A stretch of 64,000 nucleotides of DNA from Paenibacillus harenae DSM 16969 (GTDB taxonomy: Bacteria; Bacillota; Bacilli; Paenibacillales; Paenibacillaceae). The translations under genes and the position numbers were made by a program. Position 1 is the first letter of the stretch; every line of letters starts with the position of its first letter. The stretch spans positions 608,271 to 672,270 of the forward strand of contig NZ_KE383843.1 in the NCBI RefSeq assembly GCF_000422465.1, written 5' to 3'. This document shows, piece after piece, positions 1-8,848 of this stretch. The notes beneath the pieces are model-generated. The model was not told the DNA's origin. It did no database searches and worked only from the letters and a program-made list of their open reading frames with translations.

Positions 1-877
1 GATTATCCTTCAATCCGATCAAGAAGAAACGGTCTTGAAGGTGAAGCTGAGCTATTAATTGCTCCAATTTATTCCTCTCTTCCCCTTCGCCGATCACATA
101 CCATTTGATATCATATCCTCTGTCGCACAAGTTTTTGCAGGCTTCAATCGCCATTTCAAAACCCTTCTGCGAATGCAATCTTCCAATTGAAACGATTATT
201 TTCCTTTTCGTTTGAAATACTTCTTCGCTCTCTTTGGACATTTCATGAATCACAGAGGGCGATACGATATTATGAATAACTTTCACCTTGCTTTGGAACT
301 GCGGAAATCGCTTCATCAGCACTTCTCCGCATACCTCGGATACTGTGATAATATGATCAAGCTTCGCAAAAAAAGGGATATCCAACTGCGGGTCCATTTG
401 CAGCTTGTCGTAATCATTATGGATAAAACCAATCTTTTTCACGGCATCTACCTTCTCTATGCTGAAGTAAATCGGAGTTTTCTCGAGAAAACCGATTGCA
501 GCATCGTAACTTTTAGGCAGAGCCGGCAGCGCTCTCGATAAATATTTCCAAACTCTCTGCTCCCGTTTTGCCGGATTCTTCTCCTTATAAAAGACGTAAC
601 CGGCCTGCAGCCTCGAGAACGCTATGTCAAATCTTCTTTGCTTCAAACTGTCCAGTACGGCAGATTTCATCGACATATCGAAATTCTTATAATAAAGCGG
701 CTCGGTTATTACTTTCACCTGCTTTGGAAGCTTGTTGTAAAAAATACCCTCATGCTTAAATAAATACAAATCCACTTCGTATTTTGCATAATCGATCGTT
801 TGAACTAATGAGATCAGCGCTTTTTCCGCTCCGCCGCAGTTGAGATTATTCATGACAAACAGCAATTTTTTCTTCAT
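1..877 (-). CDS. GT4 glycosyltransferase, 3' end beyond window
   Basis: Partial gene: 292 codons are readable from the ATG at 877 before the frame leaves the window, so the C-terminal part with the expected EX7E motif is missing. Visible features are a GGAEK acceptor-loop motif near residue 15 and an SIGRLHSQKGF nucleotide-sugar segment, both typical of GT-B glycosyltransferases of family 4. It should transfer a sugar from a nucleotide donor to a lipid-linked exopolysaccharide precursor at the inner membrane face. An AGGTGG ribosome site lies just upstream and overlaps the stop of the preceding gene, so translation is probably coupled. It is clearly paralogous to the next gene (shared GFLEKT and VEKVDAVKKIG segments). 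Confidence 0.85.
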   Translation of the reverse strand, partial: MKKKLLFVMNNLNCGGAEKALISLVQTIDYAKYEVDLYLFKHEGIFYNKLPKQVKVITEPLYYKNFDMSMKSAVLDSLKQRRFDIAFSRLQAGYVFYKEKNPAKREQRVWKYLSRALPALPKSYDAAIGFLEKTPIYFSIEKVDAVKKIGFIHNDYDKLQMDPQLDIPFFAKLDHIITVSEVCGEVLMKRFPQFQSKVKVIHNIVSPSVIHEMSKESEEVFQTKRKIIVSIGRLHSQKGFEMAIEACKNLCDRGYDIKWYVIGEGEERNKLEQLIAQLHLQDRFFLIGLKDN

Positions 878-887
878 ATTCATCCAC

Positions 888-2081
888 CTATGCAAGGAGT
901 CTGTACAGCTTTTTGATTTCTTCTTCCGTTCCCAGCTTTTGCTCCGATAAATACTTCGTTATGCTGTCGGCTAATTCCCGATCCTGTATCAATCTCTCCA
1001 CGCCGGCAGCGACCGACATCGGATTCATATCTACGATTAAGCCATCCAGTCCATCCTGAATCTGATCCTTCGCAGTATTGAAGCGTGTCACCACGATTGG
1101 TTTATGTAATATTTTGGCCTCATCGATCGCAATGGATTTCCCTTCAAATTTGGATGTATGCACGTAAATATCGGCTTGCTTAAGATAGATGTAAGGATTG
1201 TGCTTCGGTCCGAGCAGCTTGAAATGCTGTTCCAGCCTATTTTCCTGTATCAGCTTCATTAGCTTTTCTTTTTCTTCCCCTTCGCCGATAATGTTCCATT
1301 GGAGCTTATAGCCTCGGTTCAACAACTCCTTGCACGCTAGAACAGCCAGTTCGAACCCCTTCTCCGGTGTCAGCCTGCCGATAGAGAGTATGACGATCTC
1401 GTCTTCTACGCGGTTGTATACATCATCGTATTTCTCGTTCGCCATGCTCTGAATAATGGCAGGAGATACGATATTATGAATGACGTTTATTTTCTCAGTC
1501 TGCTCCGGAAAATATCTTTCCAGCGTGTTCGCACATTCATTCGATACCGTGACGATATAATCCAATCGTTCAAAATAATCCGCATCATAACTAGGATCCA
1601 TACCCAGCTTGTCATAATCCGTATGTACCCAACCTATTTTCTTAACTGCATCCACTTTTTCGACACAATAATAAATGGATGTTTTTTCCAAAAAACCAAT
1701 TGCCGCATCATAGCGCGTATTAAGCTTTTGAATCGATTTGGACATATACTTCCAGCTCAGCTGTTCTCCTATCGATACATTCTTCGCACTTCTATTCTGC
1801 AGACTGAACATGATTCTGTAATACGCCAGTGCAAGTTCTCCCCGCAGCAGGTATTGTTGAACAGACATGCCAAGCCTAAGACTGAATAAATCAAAGGTAC
1901 CAGATACAGACAGCAGCTGAACTTGCTCTGGAACAAGCCCTAGAAAGAGTCCTTCCTTATTCAGCAGGAGCAGGTCAACACTGTAAAGCTCATAATCGAG
2001 TCTGCTTAATAGATTGATCAGACTCTTCTCTCCGCCGCCAGAGGATAAGCTGGGCATCACGAACAGTAATTTTTTTTTCAT
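888..2081 (-). CDS. GT4 family glycosyltransferase
   Basis: 397-residue cytoplasmic GT-B glycosyltransferase. Residues 10-20 hold the glycine-rich GGGEK loop, a SIGRLTPEKGF segment follows around residue 235, and the family 4 EX7E signature (EGKSIAIDE) is near residue 315. It is predicted to add one sugar to the growing repeat unit of the exopolysaccharide; donor and acceptor cannot be read from sequence. It sits between a pyruvyl-transferase-family gene (7 nt upstream) and a close paralogue (10 nt downstream), all on one minus-strand operon starting near 6800. Its similarity to the next gene suggests tandem duplication followed by divergence. Confidence 0.88.
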   Translation of the reverse strand: MKKKLLFVMPSLSSGGGEKSLINLLSRLDYELYSVDLLLLNKEGLFLGLVPEQVQLLSVSGTFDLFSLRLGMSVQQYLLRGELALAYYRIMFSLQNRSAKNVSIGEQLSWKYMSKSIQKLNTRYDAAIGFLEKTSIYYCVEKVDAVKKIGWVHTDYDKLGMDPSYDADYFERLDYIVTVSNECANTLERYFPEQTEKINVIHNIVSPAIIQSMANEKYDDVYNRVEDEIVILSIGRLTPEKGFELAVLACKELLNRGYKLQWNIIGEGEEKEKLMKLIQENRLEQHFKLLGPKHNPYIYLKQADIYVHTSKFEGKSIAIDEAKILHKPIVVTRFNTAKDQIQDGLDGLIVDMNPMSVAAGVERLIQDRELADSITKYLSEQKLGTEEEIKKLYRLLA

Positions 2082-2088
2082 ATGACCC

Positions 2089-3249
2089 TCATCTGCTCAA
2101 TTCTTTGATATACTCGACTGCTTTATAAGACATTTTCTGAATGCGTGGAATAGCCTCTTTAAGCTTCGCCTTCAGTTCAGCCTCCTCCCGCCGCATTTCA
2201 TCGAACTTACCGATCAATTTGCCGCTGTCGGATATTTCCTCGATACCGAGAACAAGTTTCTCTTCACCGAAAAGATCCTTGGCGATCCCCTTCGACTTCA
2301 CGCTGTATCCAAGCACCATTGTTGGTACGAAGTTGGAATAAGCTGCGATTGTAGCATGCGTTCGGGCACCAATAAAGTATCTCATTCTGGCAATATAACC
2401 TTTATACTGAATCGCGGTTAAATTATCCGGAAGCAGGACAACTCTGCCCGAATTCTTATAGGCATCGTAATAATCGCTTAACACTTCATAGTCATTATTT
2501 CCTTGAATGATGACATGCGGCGTAAGGGCAATGGTCATATCCGTTTCATTCAAAATATAGCGGATCAGTTTATCTACAGCAGCTCGAGATTCCTTGTTTC
2601 GCTTCCAAACCAATGGGCTAAAGTTAAGACCAATCGTATTGCCCTCCTGCCAGCCCTTCGGAAGTTTCAGTTCTTCTTTCTCCATCGTAAATGCGGGATC
2701 AGCGCATAGCTTTACGTTGTGAAGCCCTTTACCTTTGAGCATGTTATAAGTAAGAGTCTCCCGCGGTAAAATCAAATCGAACAGCTTCAAATCCTCAAGC
2801 TTGCGTTCCGTCATATCCTCTTCTCCAATGGAGCAACCCCATAGCACGAGCTTCTTCCCCTGAGCCTTCACTCTACGGTCGATTTCGTACCAGCCAGGTT
2901 GCTCGCCATAGCAGTAGTTATCTCCGCCGATCGATAAGCAGATATCGACATCCTTGATCTTTTTTATGATGTTGTGATGAATGCGGCCCAGTGCATAGGA
3001 CTCATCTTGGAACATCTTCAATTTGAAAGAGGACAGAAACCAATCATAGGAATACTTCTTGATTTCCAGCGTCGAACCGTCATATATGCCATCCAACTTA
3101 GCGATGATGCGATCTGACTCAGGCAGTGCCGATGACAGATAAACCTTGGCTTCCTTTATTTGCTCTTTGATAATGGCTGCAGATGAACGGACAATCGCTT
3201 CGCAACCTCTGTTTAAGCTTCCGTCATGGGCAAACATCATTATTTTCAT
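2089..3249 (-). CDS. Polysaccharide pyruvyl transferase family protein
   Basis: 386-residue protein of the polysaccharide pyruvyl transferase family (WcaK/CsaB/EpsI-like). Signs are the N-terminal HDGSLNRGCEAI segment, the CLSIGGDN motif near residue 105, and a C-terminal GARTHATIAAYSN segment, which in this family forms part of the active site. Known members move pyruvate from phosphoenolpyruvate onto a sugar hydroxyl as a ketal, giving the polymer acidic groups. B. subtilis EpsI and EpsO belong to the same family, which fits an exopolysaccharide role here. The ribosome site GGAGGAG lies 5-8 nt before the ATG. Some family members use other substrates, so the exact reaction is inferred. Confidence 0.85.
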   Translation of the reverse strand: MKIMMFAHDGSLNRGCEAIVRSSAAIIKEQIKEAKVYLSSALPESDRIIAKLDGIYDGSTLEIKKYSYDWFLSSFKLKMFQDESYALGRIHHNIIKKIKDVDICLSIGGDNYCYGEQPGWYEIDRRVKAQGKKLVLWGCSIGEEDMTERKLEDLKLFDLILPRETLTYNMLKGKGLHNVKLCADPAFTMEKEELKLPKGWQEGNTIGLNFSPLVWKRNKESRAAVDKLIRYILNETDMTIALTPHVIIQGNNDYEVLSDYYDAYKNSGRVVLLPDNLTAIQYKGYIARMRYFIGARTHATIAAYSNFVPTMVLGYSVKSKGIAKDLFGEEKLVLGIEEISDSGKLIGKFDEMRREEAELKAKLKEAIPRIQKMSYKAVEYIKELSR

Positions 3250-3263
3250 CGTATTCTCCTCCG

Positions 3264-4298
3264 CTAATTCTTATTTCTGAATCTGCTGTAAGCCGTTAGC
3301 CCATATAATCCTAAAATTGATTTTCTTCTCATCATCTGAAGCATCGCTTTCTGATATACGCCAAGCTCCATAGCCATTTCCTTGCAATAAATAGGGAGTG
3401 AGCTTCTTACCTCTTGGTTTCTTATCATTTTCCGCACATATCGAAACTTATGGATGATTCCCATTTCCTTTGAAGGCTTCAAATAAATATGGATATAGGC
3501 CAGCACGCTCTGAATCAGCTTAATTGACTTCAGCTCTTTAATCGTCCTTTGATCCAGCAATCCCGCATAGCTGTCAGGCAGTTTCGATTCATAAACCTCT
3601 AAGGCTCTCTGAAAATAATCCTTGCTGGCAATGTTTCGGGTTGCGCTGCCTTTTACCTCGCGATAATGATAGCCGGTGTAAGAGATGTAATTCATTGAAG
3701 CTGCACAGCTAAAGAACATCATATTAAATAATCCGTCTTCGCCAAGGGTCACATTTTCCGGAAACCGGATCTTGTACTTCTGAATAAGGCTGGTGCGATA
3801 GATTTTATTGCATGCAGTATTCAACTGATCGGTCCTTAGGAAAGTGGGCAGAACCTCTCTCCTAATGAAATCCGAATGCAGTACAACATCTGTTGGGAAA
3901 GGATATTGGGTTACGATGCGATAGCCGTCGAGCTCACTTTCGAAATTTGATAGAACGACGTCGCAATCTCCCTTGCCAGCAGCATTGTACAAACGCTCAT
4001 ACATATCAGGTTCAATAAAATCATCCGCATCAACGAACCCGACATATTCGCCCGCAGCGTCTTCCAGGCCAGTATTCCTTGCAACGCTTACTCCTTGATT
4101 AGATTGATTGATGAGGATTACTCTCGAATCCATTTGCCGGAACTGTTCGATTATTGAAGCACTGCGGTCGGTAGACCCGTCATTTACACATATAAATTCA
4201 CAATCCTGGAGCGTTTGGGCGAGGAGTGATTGCAAGCATTCGCCGATATATGGCTCCGCATTGTATACAGGCACAATGACGCTAATCTTCTTGCTCAT
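3264..4298 (-). CDS. GT2 family glycosyltransferase
   Basis: 344-residue GT-A glycosyltransferase. It opens with the SVIVPVYNAE motif, then VNDGSTDRS (around residues 40-50) and the metal-binding DADD at about residue 93, all hallmarks of family 2. The C-terminal third, without a membrane span, resembles the acceptor-binding region of enzymes such as EpsJ. It should add a sugar to the exopolysaccharide repeat unit in the cytoplasm. I chose the ATG at 4298 rather than the TTG one codon earlier because the GGAGG site is better spaced. The ATG shares one base with the stop of the upstream GT4 gene (TGATG), implying translational coupling. Confidence 0.88.
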   Translation of the reverse strand: MSKKISVIVPVYNAEPYIGECLQSLLAQTLQDCEFICVNDGSTDRSASIIEQFRQMDSRVILINQSNQGVSVARNTGLEDAAGEYVGFVDADDFIEPDMYERLYNAAGKGDCDVVLSNFESELDGYRIVTQYPFPTDVVLHSDFIRREVLPTFLRTDQLNTACNKIYRTSLIQKYKIRFPENVTLGEDGLFNMMFFSCAASMNYISYTGYHYREVKGSATRNIASKDYFQRALEVYESKLPDSYAGLLDQRTIKELKSIKLIQSVLAYIHIYLKPSKEMGIIHKFRYVRKMIRNQEVRSSLPIYCKEMAMELGVYQKAMLQMMRRKSILGLYGLTAYSRFRNKN

Positions 4299-5512
4299 CA
4301 ATCACTCCTCCTACTCGGCTTCATCAGCTCATACAGCTTGTCAAGCTCGCTGCTGTTGCTATAATCCGTATTCGAGCAATTGAAAGCTAGCCTCTCTCTT
4401 AGTTCATTGTCGTGGTAAAGCTTCTCAATTCCTGCCGCAATTCCTTCAATCGACAGTTCAGCGATATATCCGTCCACCTCTTGGAGAACCTGGCTTGAAG
4501 CAGTTGGATAATTTGTGATCATGACCGCTTTGCCTAAGATCTTAGCTTCTGTCACTGTAACCGCTTTGCCCTCATAACGTGAGGGCTGTACATACAGATC
4601 GCATTGATCCATGTATGGATATGGGTTCGTTTGCTTGCCAAGAAGGATAAATCGGCCCTCCAGTCCGTTTTGTACGATTAGCTCCTGAAGCAGCTCTTCA
4701 TCTCCTCCATAACCAACGATGTACCAGACCATTTTGTTATAACCTTTATCAATCAGCAGCTTAAACGCCTGGATTGCATGATCAAAGCCCTTCTGGTGAC
4801 ATAATCTTCCGACTGAGAGCAGCTTGAAGCGAGAATCACCGGTCATCGGATTCTGGTCCATATTCTCTTTGGCCATCGATCGGACATAGGACGGCGAGAT
4901 CATATTTTCCATCACGACGACCTTATCACGCAGCTCCCCATATCGTTCCAGAAAGGAATCCCTGCATGCATCCGATACCGCAATAATGTAATCGAATTTC
5001 CGCCACATCTTGAGATCTAATTGGCGATTCGTGGCGACCGTTGAATAATCCGTGTGAATCCATGCGACCTTCTTGCCTGCCTTCACCTTGTCAGCGACAA
5101 AATAATGCGGCCACAGGTAGCTTATGGCGACATCATATTCGCGCTTGCACGCAGGAAGGAAGGGAGATGCATATTTCCACATGAGCTGCATCTGATAATA
5201 GCCCATTTCAGGTATTCCATTTACCATGCCAACGACGGATGCATGAGTCTTTGCCAAAACACGCGAGATACCGATCGGCAGTTGACGGTCCTTAATCGTC
5301 TCGTTAATCGATTTGCGGAATGATGCGTATTGCGGTATTTCGGCGAGCAAATTTGCTCTCTCCGATAATAACGGCATAAAATCACCCTTGTGCCGATAAA
5401 GCATCAAATCAATGTCATAGCGGCTGTAGTCAAATTCATCCAGCATGCCAGCCAGGCTTCTCTCGACGCCGCCGACCTCCATATCATAGGAAGCAATCAA
5501 TACGTTTCTCAT
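4298..5512 (-). CDS. GT4 family glycosyltransferase
   Basis: 404-residue GT-B glycosyltransferase, third member of the related set in this operon. Visible features are the N-terminal SYDMEVGGVERSL acceptor loop, the SVGRLCHQKGFDHA donor-binding segment near residue 230 and the EX7E signature EGKAVTVTE near residue 315. Cytoplasmic, no membrane span. A GGAGG ribosome site 5 nt before the ATG at 5512 decides the start over an upstream in-frame TTG. It follows the nucleotidyltransferase gene by 30 nt and is coupled to the GT2 gene downstream. Sugar specificity is not deducible. Confidence 0.87.
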   Translation of the reverse strand: MRNVLIASYDMEVGGVERSLAGMLDEFDYSRYDIDLMLYRHKGDFMPLLSERANLLAEIPQYASFRKSINETIKDRQLPIGISRVLAKTHASVVGMVNGIPEMGYYQMQLMWKYASPFLPACKREYDVAISYLWPHYFVADKVKAGKKVAWIHTDYSTVATNRQLDLKMWRKFDYIIAVSDACRDSFLERYGELRDKVVVMENMISPSYVRSMAKENMDQNPMTGDSRFKLLSVGRLCHQKGFDHAIQAFKLLIDKGYNKMVWYIVGYGGDEELLQELIVQNGLEGRFILLGKQTNPYPYMDQCDLYVQPSRYEGKAVTVTEAKILGKAVMITNYPTASSQVLQEVDGYIAELSIEGIAAGIEKLYHDNELRERLAFNCSNTDYSNSSELDKLYELMKPSRRSD

Positions 5513-5542
5513 CTCGTCCTCCAAATCGATTCTTCTGGTAAT

Positions 5543-6733
5543 CTAGGCTTGTTCCGGCCGTTTTCGCACTTTCCTCCAGCTCCATATAAAAGGACGAAGA
5601 GGAAAATAAAGAAAATGAAGATTTTTAGGGAGCGGTAACGTATTGGCGTCTTCCGGATAGGGATGCAAAAAACTGGCGACAAACTTTATCTTTTGCCTTG
5701 TTGTGAGAAGCCCGAATAAATATTTTTTGTGATAGCGGTCTACTTCTTCCGGAATCGGCGGGCTGTGCAAATTTACCATTCTCCTTACGTAGAACATCGC
5801 GTCCTCAGCAGACCATTCCGCTCTGCGATCGGATAATAAAGGCTTCATTTCCTCCCGCAGCGGGACAGCTAGCAGCCTGGCCGCCAGCAGCAGTGCCTGA
5901 CCCCCGATATGAGCATATCGGTGTTCGCGCAGCAGGCGTATCAACTTCGGCCAATCGATCTGTTGGTTAATCAATTGCTTAATATCCAGCAGCCAGCGCA
6001 GCCTGGACCACCCATGACGGGCGCCGTGCGATACGAGAAACATAAACAAATCCTCTCGGCCGAGATAATAGATTGGGCGGTTAATGAGCGAGCTTTGACG
6101 TCTTCGCTCCCACAAGTCATTAAATTTCGGCTCCTTAGAAGGAGCTGGATTGAGCCTCCAATGAACTTCTGCTTTAATCCTCTTGTCTGGGTGATAGAAC
6201 GCGAAATGATGATGCCGCCACTTCCAGTCACTCAGCACGGTTTCGATATAATCATCCTTCACATACCCAAGCGAGACAAGCAAGCTCTCCACTTGCTCCA
6301 ATGCCCCGATCGGTACAAGAAAATCCAGATCACAAGACGTCCTCAATGACACATCTCCATATAAATCAGCAGCGATTACCGGGCCTTTCAGGAATAGCGT
6401 GCGAATGTCATGGTCAGAGAACACTTTGGACAACTGCTCCATCTCTCCGCTTAAGGCCAGCATTTGCATCGTGTTGCGATAGTAATCGCGATGAAACATT
6501 TGAGTTACGAAAACAGGAATTCCGGTTGTTTTCAATTGCTGCAGCTTTCGATTGATGGATGGAAAGACCCGATGATGCCTCGCTAATTCAATAAATCGGT
6601 CCCAATCCGCCTTTTGGAGCATATCCTCTATATCAAATGAAATATCAGCTTGCTGCTCCATGGCAAGGAGCGCGAGCATCAGCCTTAATTCATCGGATAA
6701 ATCTTCTTTAAGGAGGGCGACGTCGTTATTCAT
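5543..6733 (-). CDS. NTP_transf_5-type nucleotidyltransferase
   Basis: 396-residue protein of the uncharacterised nucleotidyltransferase family PF14907, commonly found in exopolysaccharide clusters. The core motif FLKGPVIAADLYGD followed by CDLDFLV (around residues 110-140) gives the expected acidic D-x-D pair. Family members are presumed to transfer a nucleotide or phosphosugar, but no reaction is established. It is the first gene of the minus-strand operon running to position 1. The ATG at 6733 is preferred over one 15 nt earlier because the ribosome site AAGGAG lies between them, 6 nt before 6733. Transcription should start near 6801 from the promoter described separately. Confidence 0.8.
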   Translation of the reverse strand: MNNDVALLKEDLSDELRLMLALLAMEQQADISFDIEDMLQKADWDRFIELARHHRVFPSINRKLQQLKTTGIPVFVTQMFHRDYYRNTMQMLALSGEMEQLSKVFSDHDIRTLFLKGPVIAADLYGDVSLRTSCDLDFLVPIGALEQVESLLVSLGYVKDDYIETVLSDWKWRHHHFAFYHPDKRIKAEVHWRLNPAPSKEPKFNDLWERRRQSSLINRPIYYLGREDLFMFLVSHGARHGWSRLRWLLDIKQLINQQIDWPKLIRLLREHRYAHIGGQALLLAARLLAVPLREEMKPLLSDRRAEWSAEDAMFYVRRMVNLHSPPIPEEVDRYHKKYLFGLLTTRQKIKFVASFLHPYPEDANTLPLPKNLHFLYFPLRPFIWSWRKVRKRPEQA

Positions 6734-6765
6734 GAATTTCTCCTTCATACTAATGACCTAATAAC

Positions 6766-6799
6766 GAACAAAACTTAAATTTTGTTCTATAAAACGAAC
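6766..6799. promoter_or_regulatory. Inverted-repeat operator, probably SinR-type
   Basis: Two overlapping inverted repeats lie just downstream of the -10 of the 6808-6836 promoter. GAACAAAA (6766-6773) pairs with TTTTGTTC (6780-6787) across 6 bp, and GTTC (6784-6787) mirrors GAAC (6796-6799). The half-sites resemble the GTTCTYT box recognised by SinR in B. subtilis and the boxes in front of sinR and the eps genes in this window, but with mismatches. Position just after the -10 suits repression. Assignment to SinR is inference. Confidence 0.5.
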
Positions 6800-6807
6800 A
6801 CAAATAC

Positions 6808-6836
6808 AGATTATCACCTTATATAATTTCTGTCAA
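6808..6836 (-). promoter_or_regulatory. sigma-A promoter of the second EPS operon
   Basis: On the minus strand TTGACA (6831-6836) and TAATCT (6808-6813) are separated by exactly 17 bp, a near-consensus vegetative promoter. It points at the nucleotidyltransferase gene starting at 6733, giving a leader of roughly 70 nt. Confidence 0.75.
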
Positions 6837-6940
6837 TTATCAACTGATTATTGAATTGTAAACTGACAAAACAGACATGATTTCTGATAGAATTAGTATG
6901 GCTCGGGGAAATACTAAAAGGCTTAGGAGGATTGATCCTG

Positions 6941-7597
6941 TTGAAGGACATCATCGTATTTGGCGCCGGCGGCCATGCCAAGGCTGTCATTGATACTATT
7001 GAGAAAGCCGGATTATATCGGATCGTCGGATTACTTGACGGCTATAAGGCTGCGGGAACGAATGTATTTGCCTACGATGTGTTGGGGAGCGAGGCATGGC
7101 TCAAAACGCAAGGAAAATCAATTCATAAGGGAATCATTGCGGTTGGAGACAACTGGCTGAGAGCCAATATCGCTGCCAGCATCCTTTCCGTTCGCTCAGA
7201 TTTCACCTTCGTAAGCGCCGTTCACCCTTCCTCCTCTATCGCAAGGGGAGCGACGATCGGAGCAGGTACGGTAGTCATGTCAGGCGCTGTTATCAATAGC
7301 GATACAAGCATCGGTGAACACTGCGTCCTATATCCGCATACATCTGTCGATCATGATTCATCCGTAGGAAGCTTTGTCACCTTTGCTCCAAATGCCGTAA
7401 CCGGCGGCAATGTCAAGATCGGCGATTATGCAGTTGTTTCCATCGGAGCGAAGATCATTCATGGCCGCTCGATTGGCGAGCATACCGTTATTGGTGCCGG
7501 TTCTACGGTTCTAACCGATATTCCTTCTTATTCGATCGCCTATGGATCTCCGGCTCGTACCGTTCGTTCGCGTGTGGCCGGCGAGAAATATTTATAA
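6941..7597 (+). CDS. NeuD/PglD-type sugar O/N-acyltransferase
   Basis: 218-residue sialic-acid-type acetyltransferase. It begins with the nucleotide-sugar-binding IVFGAGGHAKAVID segment and continues with a left-handed beta-helix of hexapeptide repeats (GATIGAGTVV, GGNVKIGDYAVV and others, residues 95-205). PglD and EpsM of this family acetylate the 4-amino group of a UDP-sugar using acetyl-CoA. With the aminotransferase at 7610 and dehydratase at 14342 it would complete UDP-diacetylbacillosamine synthesis. The TTG at 6941 is chosen because AGGAGG (6925-6930) lies 10 nt upstream; the in-frame TTG at 6932 is too close. It is the only plus-strand gene in the EPS locus and converges on the aminotransferase gene. 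Confidence 0.85.
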   Translation: MKDIIVFGAGGHAKAVIDTIEKAGLYRIVGLLDGYKAAGTNVFAYDVLGSEAWLKTQGKSIHKGIIAVGDNWLRANIAASILSVRSDFTFVSAVHPSSSIARGATIGAGTVVMSGAVINSDTSIGEHCVLYPHTSVDHDSSVGSFVTFAPNAVTGGNVKIGDYAVVSIGAKIIHGRSIGEHTVIGAGSTVLTDIPSYSIAYGSPARTVRSRVAGEKYL

Positions 7598-7609
7598 TTG
7601 CTAAGCCAT

Positions 7610-8788
7610 TTACACATGCTTGCCGGCATATTTGTTCATGACGTCAATGATGCAATCTATGACTCTTGCCTGGTCAGTGGCCGACAAGCTGGAGCCTGAA
7701 GGCAAACAGATACCCGTCCGAAATAACTCCTCACATACATTTGCCTCAGCCGTATGCGCATAGAATCGAACACCGGCAAATAGAGGTTGTAGATGCAACG
7801 GCTTCCATACGTGGCGTGACTCGATATTTTGTCCGGCTAGCGCTCCAAGTAAGGTCGGGATAGCTACACCCGACACCTGTTCATCAACGGTCATCGCCGT
7901 CAACCATCTATTAGACATTGAATTTCCTAGTTCAGGCATAAACTGAATGCCTGGCTTGCACGCAAAAGCTTCCACGTATTTGTCGAACACATTCCTTCTT
8001 GCTGCTACCCGATCATTCAGCACTTCCAGCTGCGCTCTTCCGACACCTGCCAACAGATTGCTCATCCGATAATTATAGCCCGTTTGGCTGTGTTGATAAT
8101 GCTGCGCTGCATCTCTTGCTTGAGTCGCCAGGAACCGTGCTTTCTCAAGAAGTTCCGTATCATTAGATACGAGCATGCCTCCGCCTGAGGTCGTTATTAT
8201 TTTGTTGCCGTTAAAGGAGTAAATACCGAATTTTCCAAAGGATCCGCTTTGCTTGCCTTTGTAGGTAGAACCAAGCGATTCCGCCGAATCCTCAACAACC
8301 GGAATGTCGTAGCGGTTGCATAACTCGAGAATTTCATCCATCTTCGCGCTTTGCCCGTATAGATTGACGACGATAACGGCTTTTGGAAGCCAGTTTTCTT
8401 TAACAGCATCCGATAGCGCATTCTCAAGGGCACGGGGAGACATATTCCATGTATCGGGCTCAGAATCGATAAATACAGGTTCTGCGCCTAAATATGTAAT
8501 CGGATTTGCACTCGCAATGAACGTTAAGCTTGAGCAAAACACTCGATCCCCTCTGCCTGCCTCAAGCAGATGGAGCGCCAAATGAATGGCAGCGGTCCCA
8601 GAGCTCACCGCAACTGCGCCATTTACACCGGCATATTCGGCTAATTGATTCTCGAATGCGTCAATATTCGGACCAAGCGGTGCAATCCAGTTCGTCTCAA
8701 ATGCTTCATTAATATATTTGTGCTCATTACCGCTCATATGAGGAGGAGATAGATAAATACGATTCCGACTATTTTCCTGCACAATCAT
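7610..8788 (-). CDS. DegT/DnrJ/EryC1 sugar aminotransferase (PglE/EpsN-like)
   Basis: 392-residue PLP-dependent aminotransferase. The Schiff-base lysine lies in SFNGNK near residue 190, the phosphate-binding GTAAIHLAL segment near residue 63, and a YNYRMSNLLAGVGRAQL segment near residue 240, all diagnostic of the DegT family. PglE and EpsN transfer an amino group from glutamate to C4 of a UDP-4-keto-6-deoxy-GlcNAc, the product of the 4,6-dehydratase. The ATG at 8788 is preferred because AAGGA sits 6 nt upstream and overlaps an earlier ATG. It ends 12 nt from the end of the convergent acetyltransferase gene, with no visible terminator between them. Confidence 0.87.
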   Translation of the reverse strand: MIVQENSRNRIYLSPPHMSGNEHKYINEAFETNWIAPLGPNIDAFENQLAEYAGVNGAVAVSSGTAAIHLALHLLEAGRGDRVFCSSLTFIASANPITYLGAEPVFIDSEPDTWNMSPRALENALSDAVKENWLPKAVIVVNLYGQSAKMDEILELCNRYDIPVVEDSAESLGSTYKGKQSGSFGKFGIYSFNGNKIITTSGGGMLVSNDTELLEKARFLATQARDAAQHYQHSQTGYNYRMSNLLAGVGRAQLEVLNDRVAARRNVFDKYVEAFACKPGIQFMPELGNSMSNRWLTAMTVDEQVSGVAIPTLLGALAGQNIESRHVWKPLHLQPLFAGVRFYAHTAEANVCEELFRTGICLPSGSSLSATDQARVIDCIIDVMNKYAGKHV

Positions 8789-8848
8789 ACACATCCTTAA
8801 TTATAAATAAGTCGTCTCACCAGTAATCCGACTGCGTACGAGATGGCC

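Noticed and set aside
6892..6930. Plus-strand promoter for the acetyltransferase gene
   Set aside because: TAGAAT at about 6891 lacks a well-spaced -35 (CTGACA is 19 bp away), so I could not support it as a feature.
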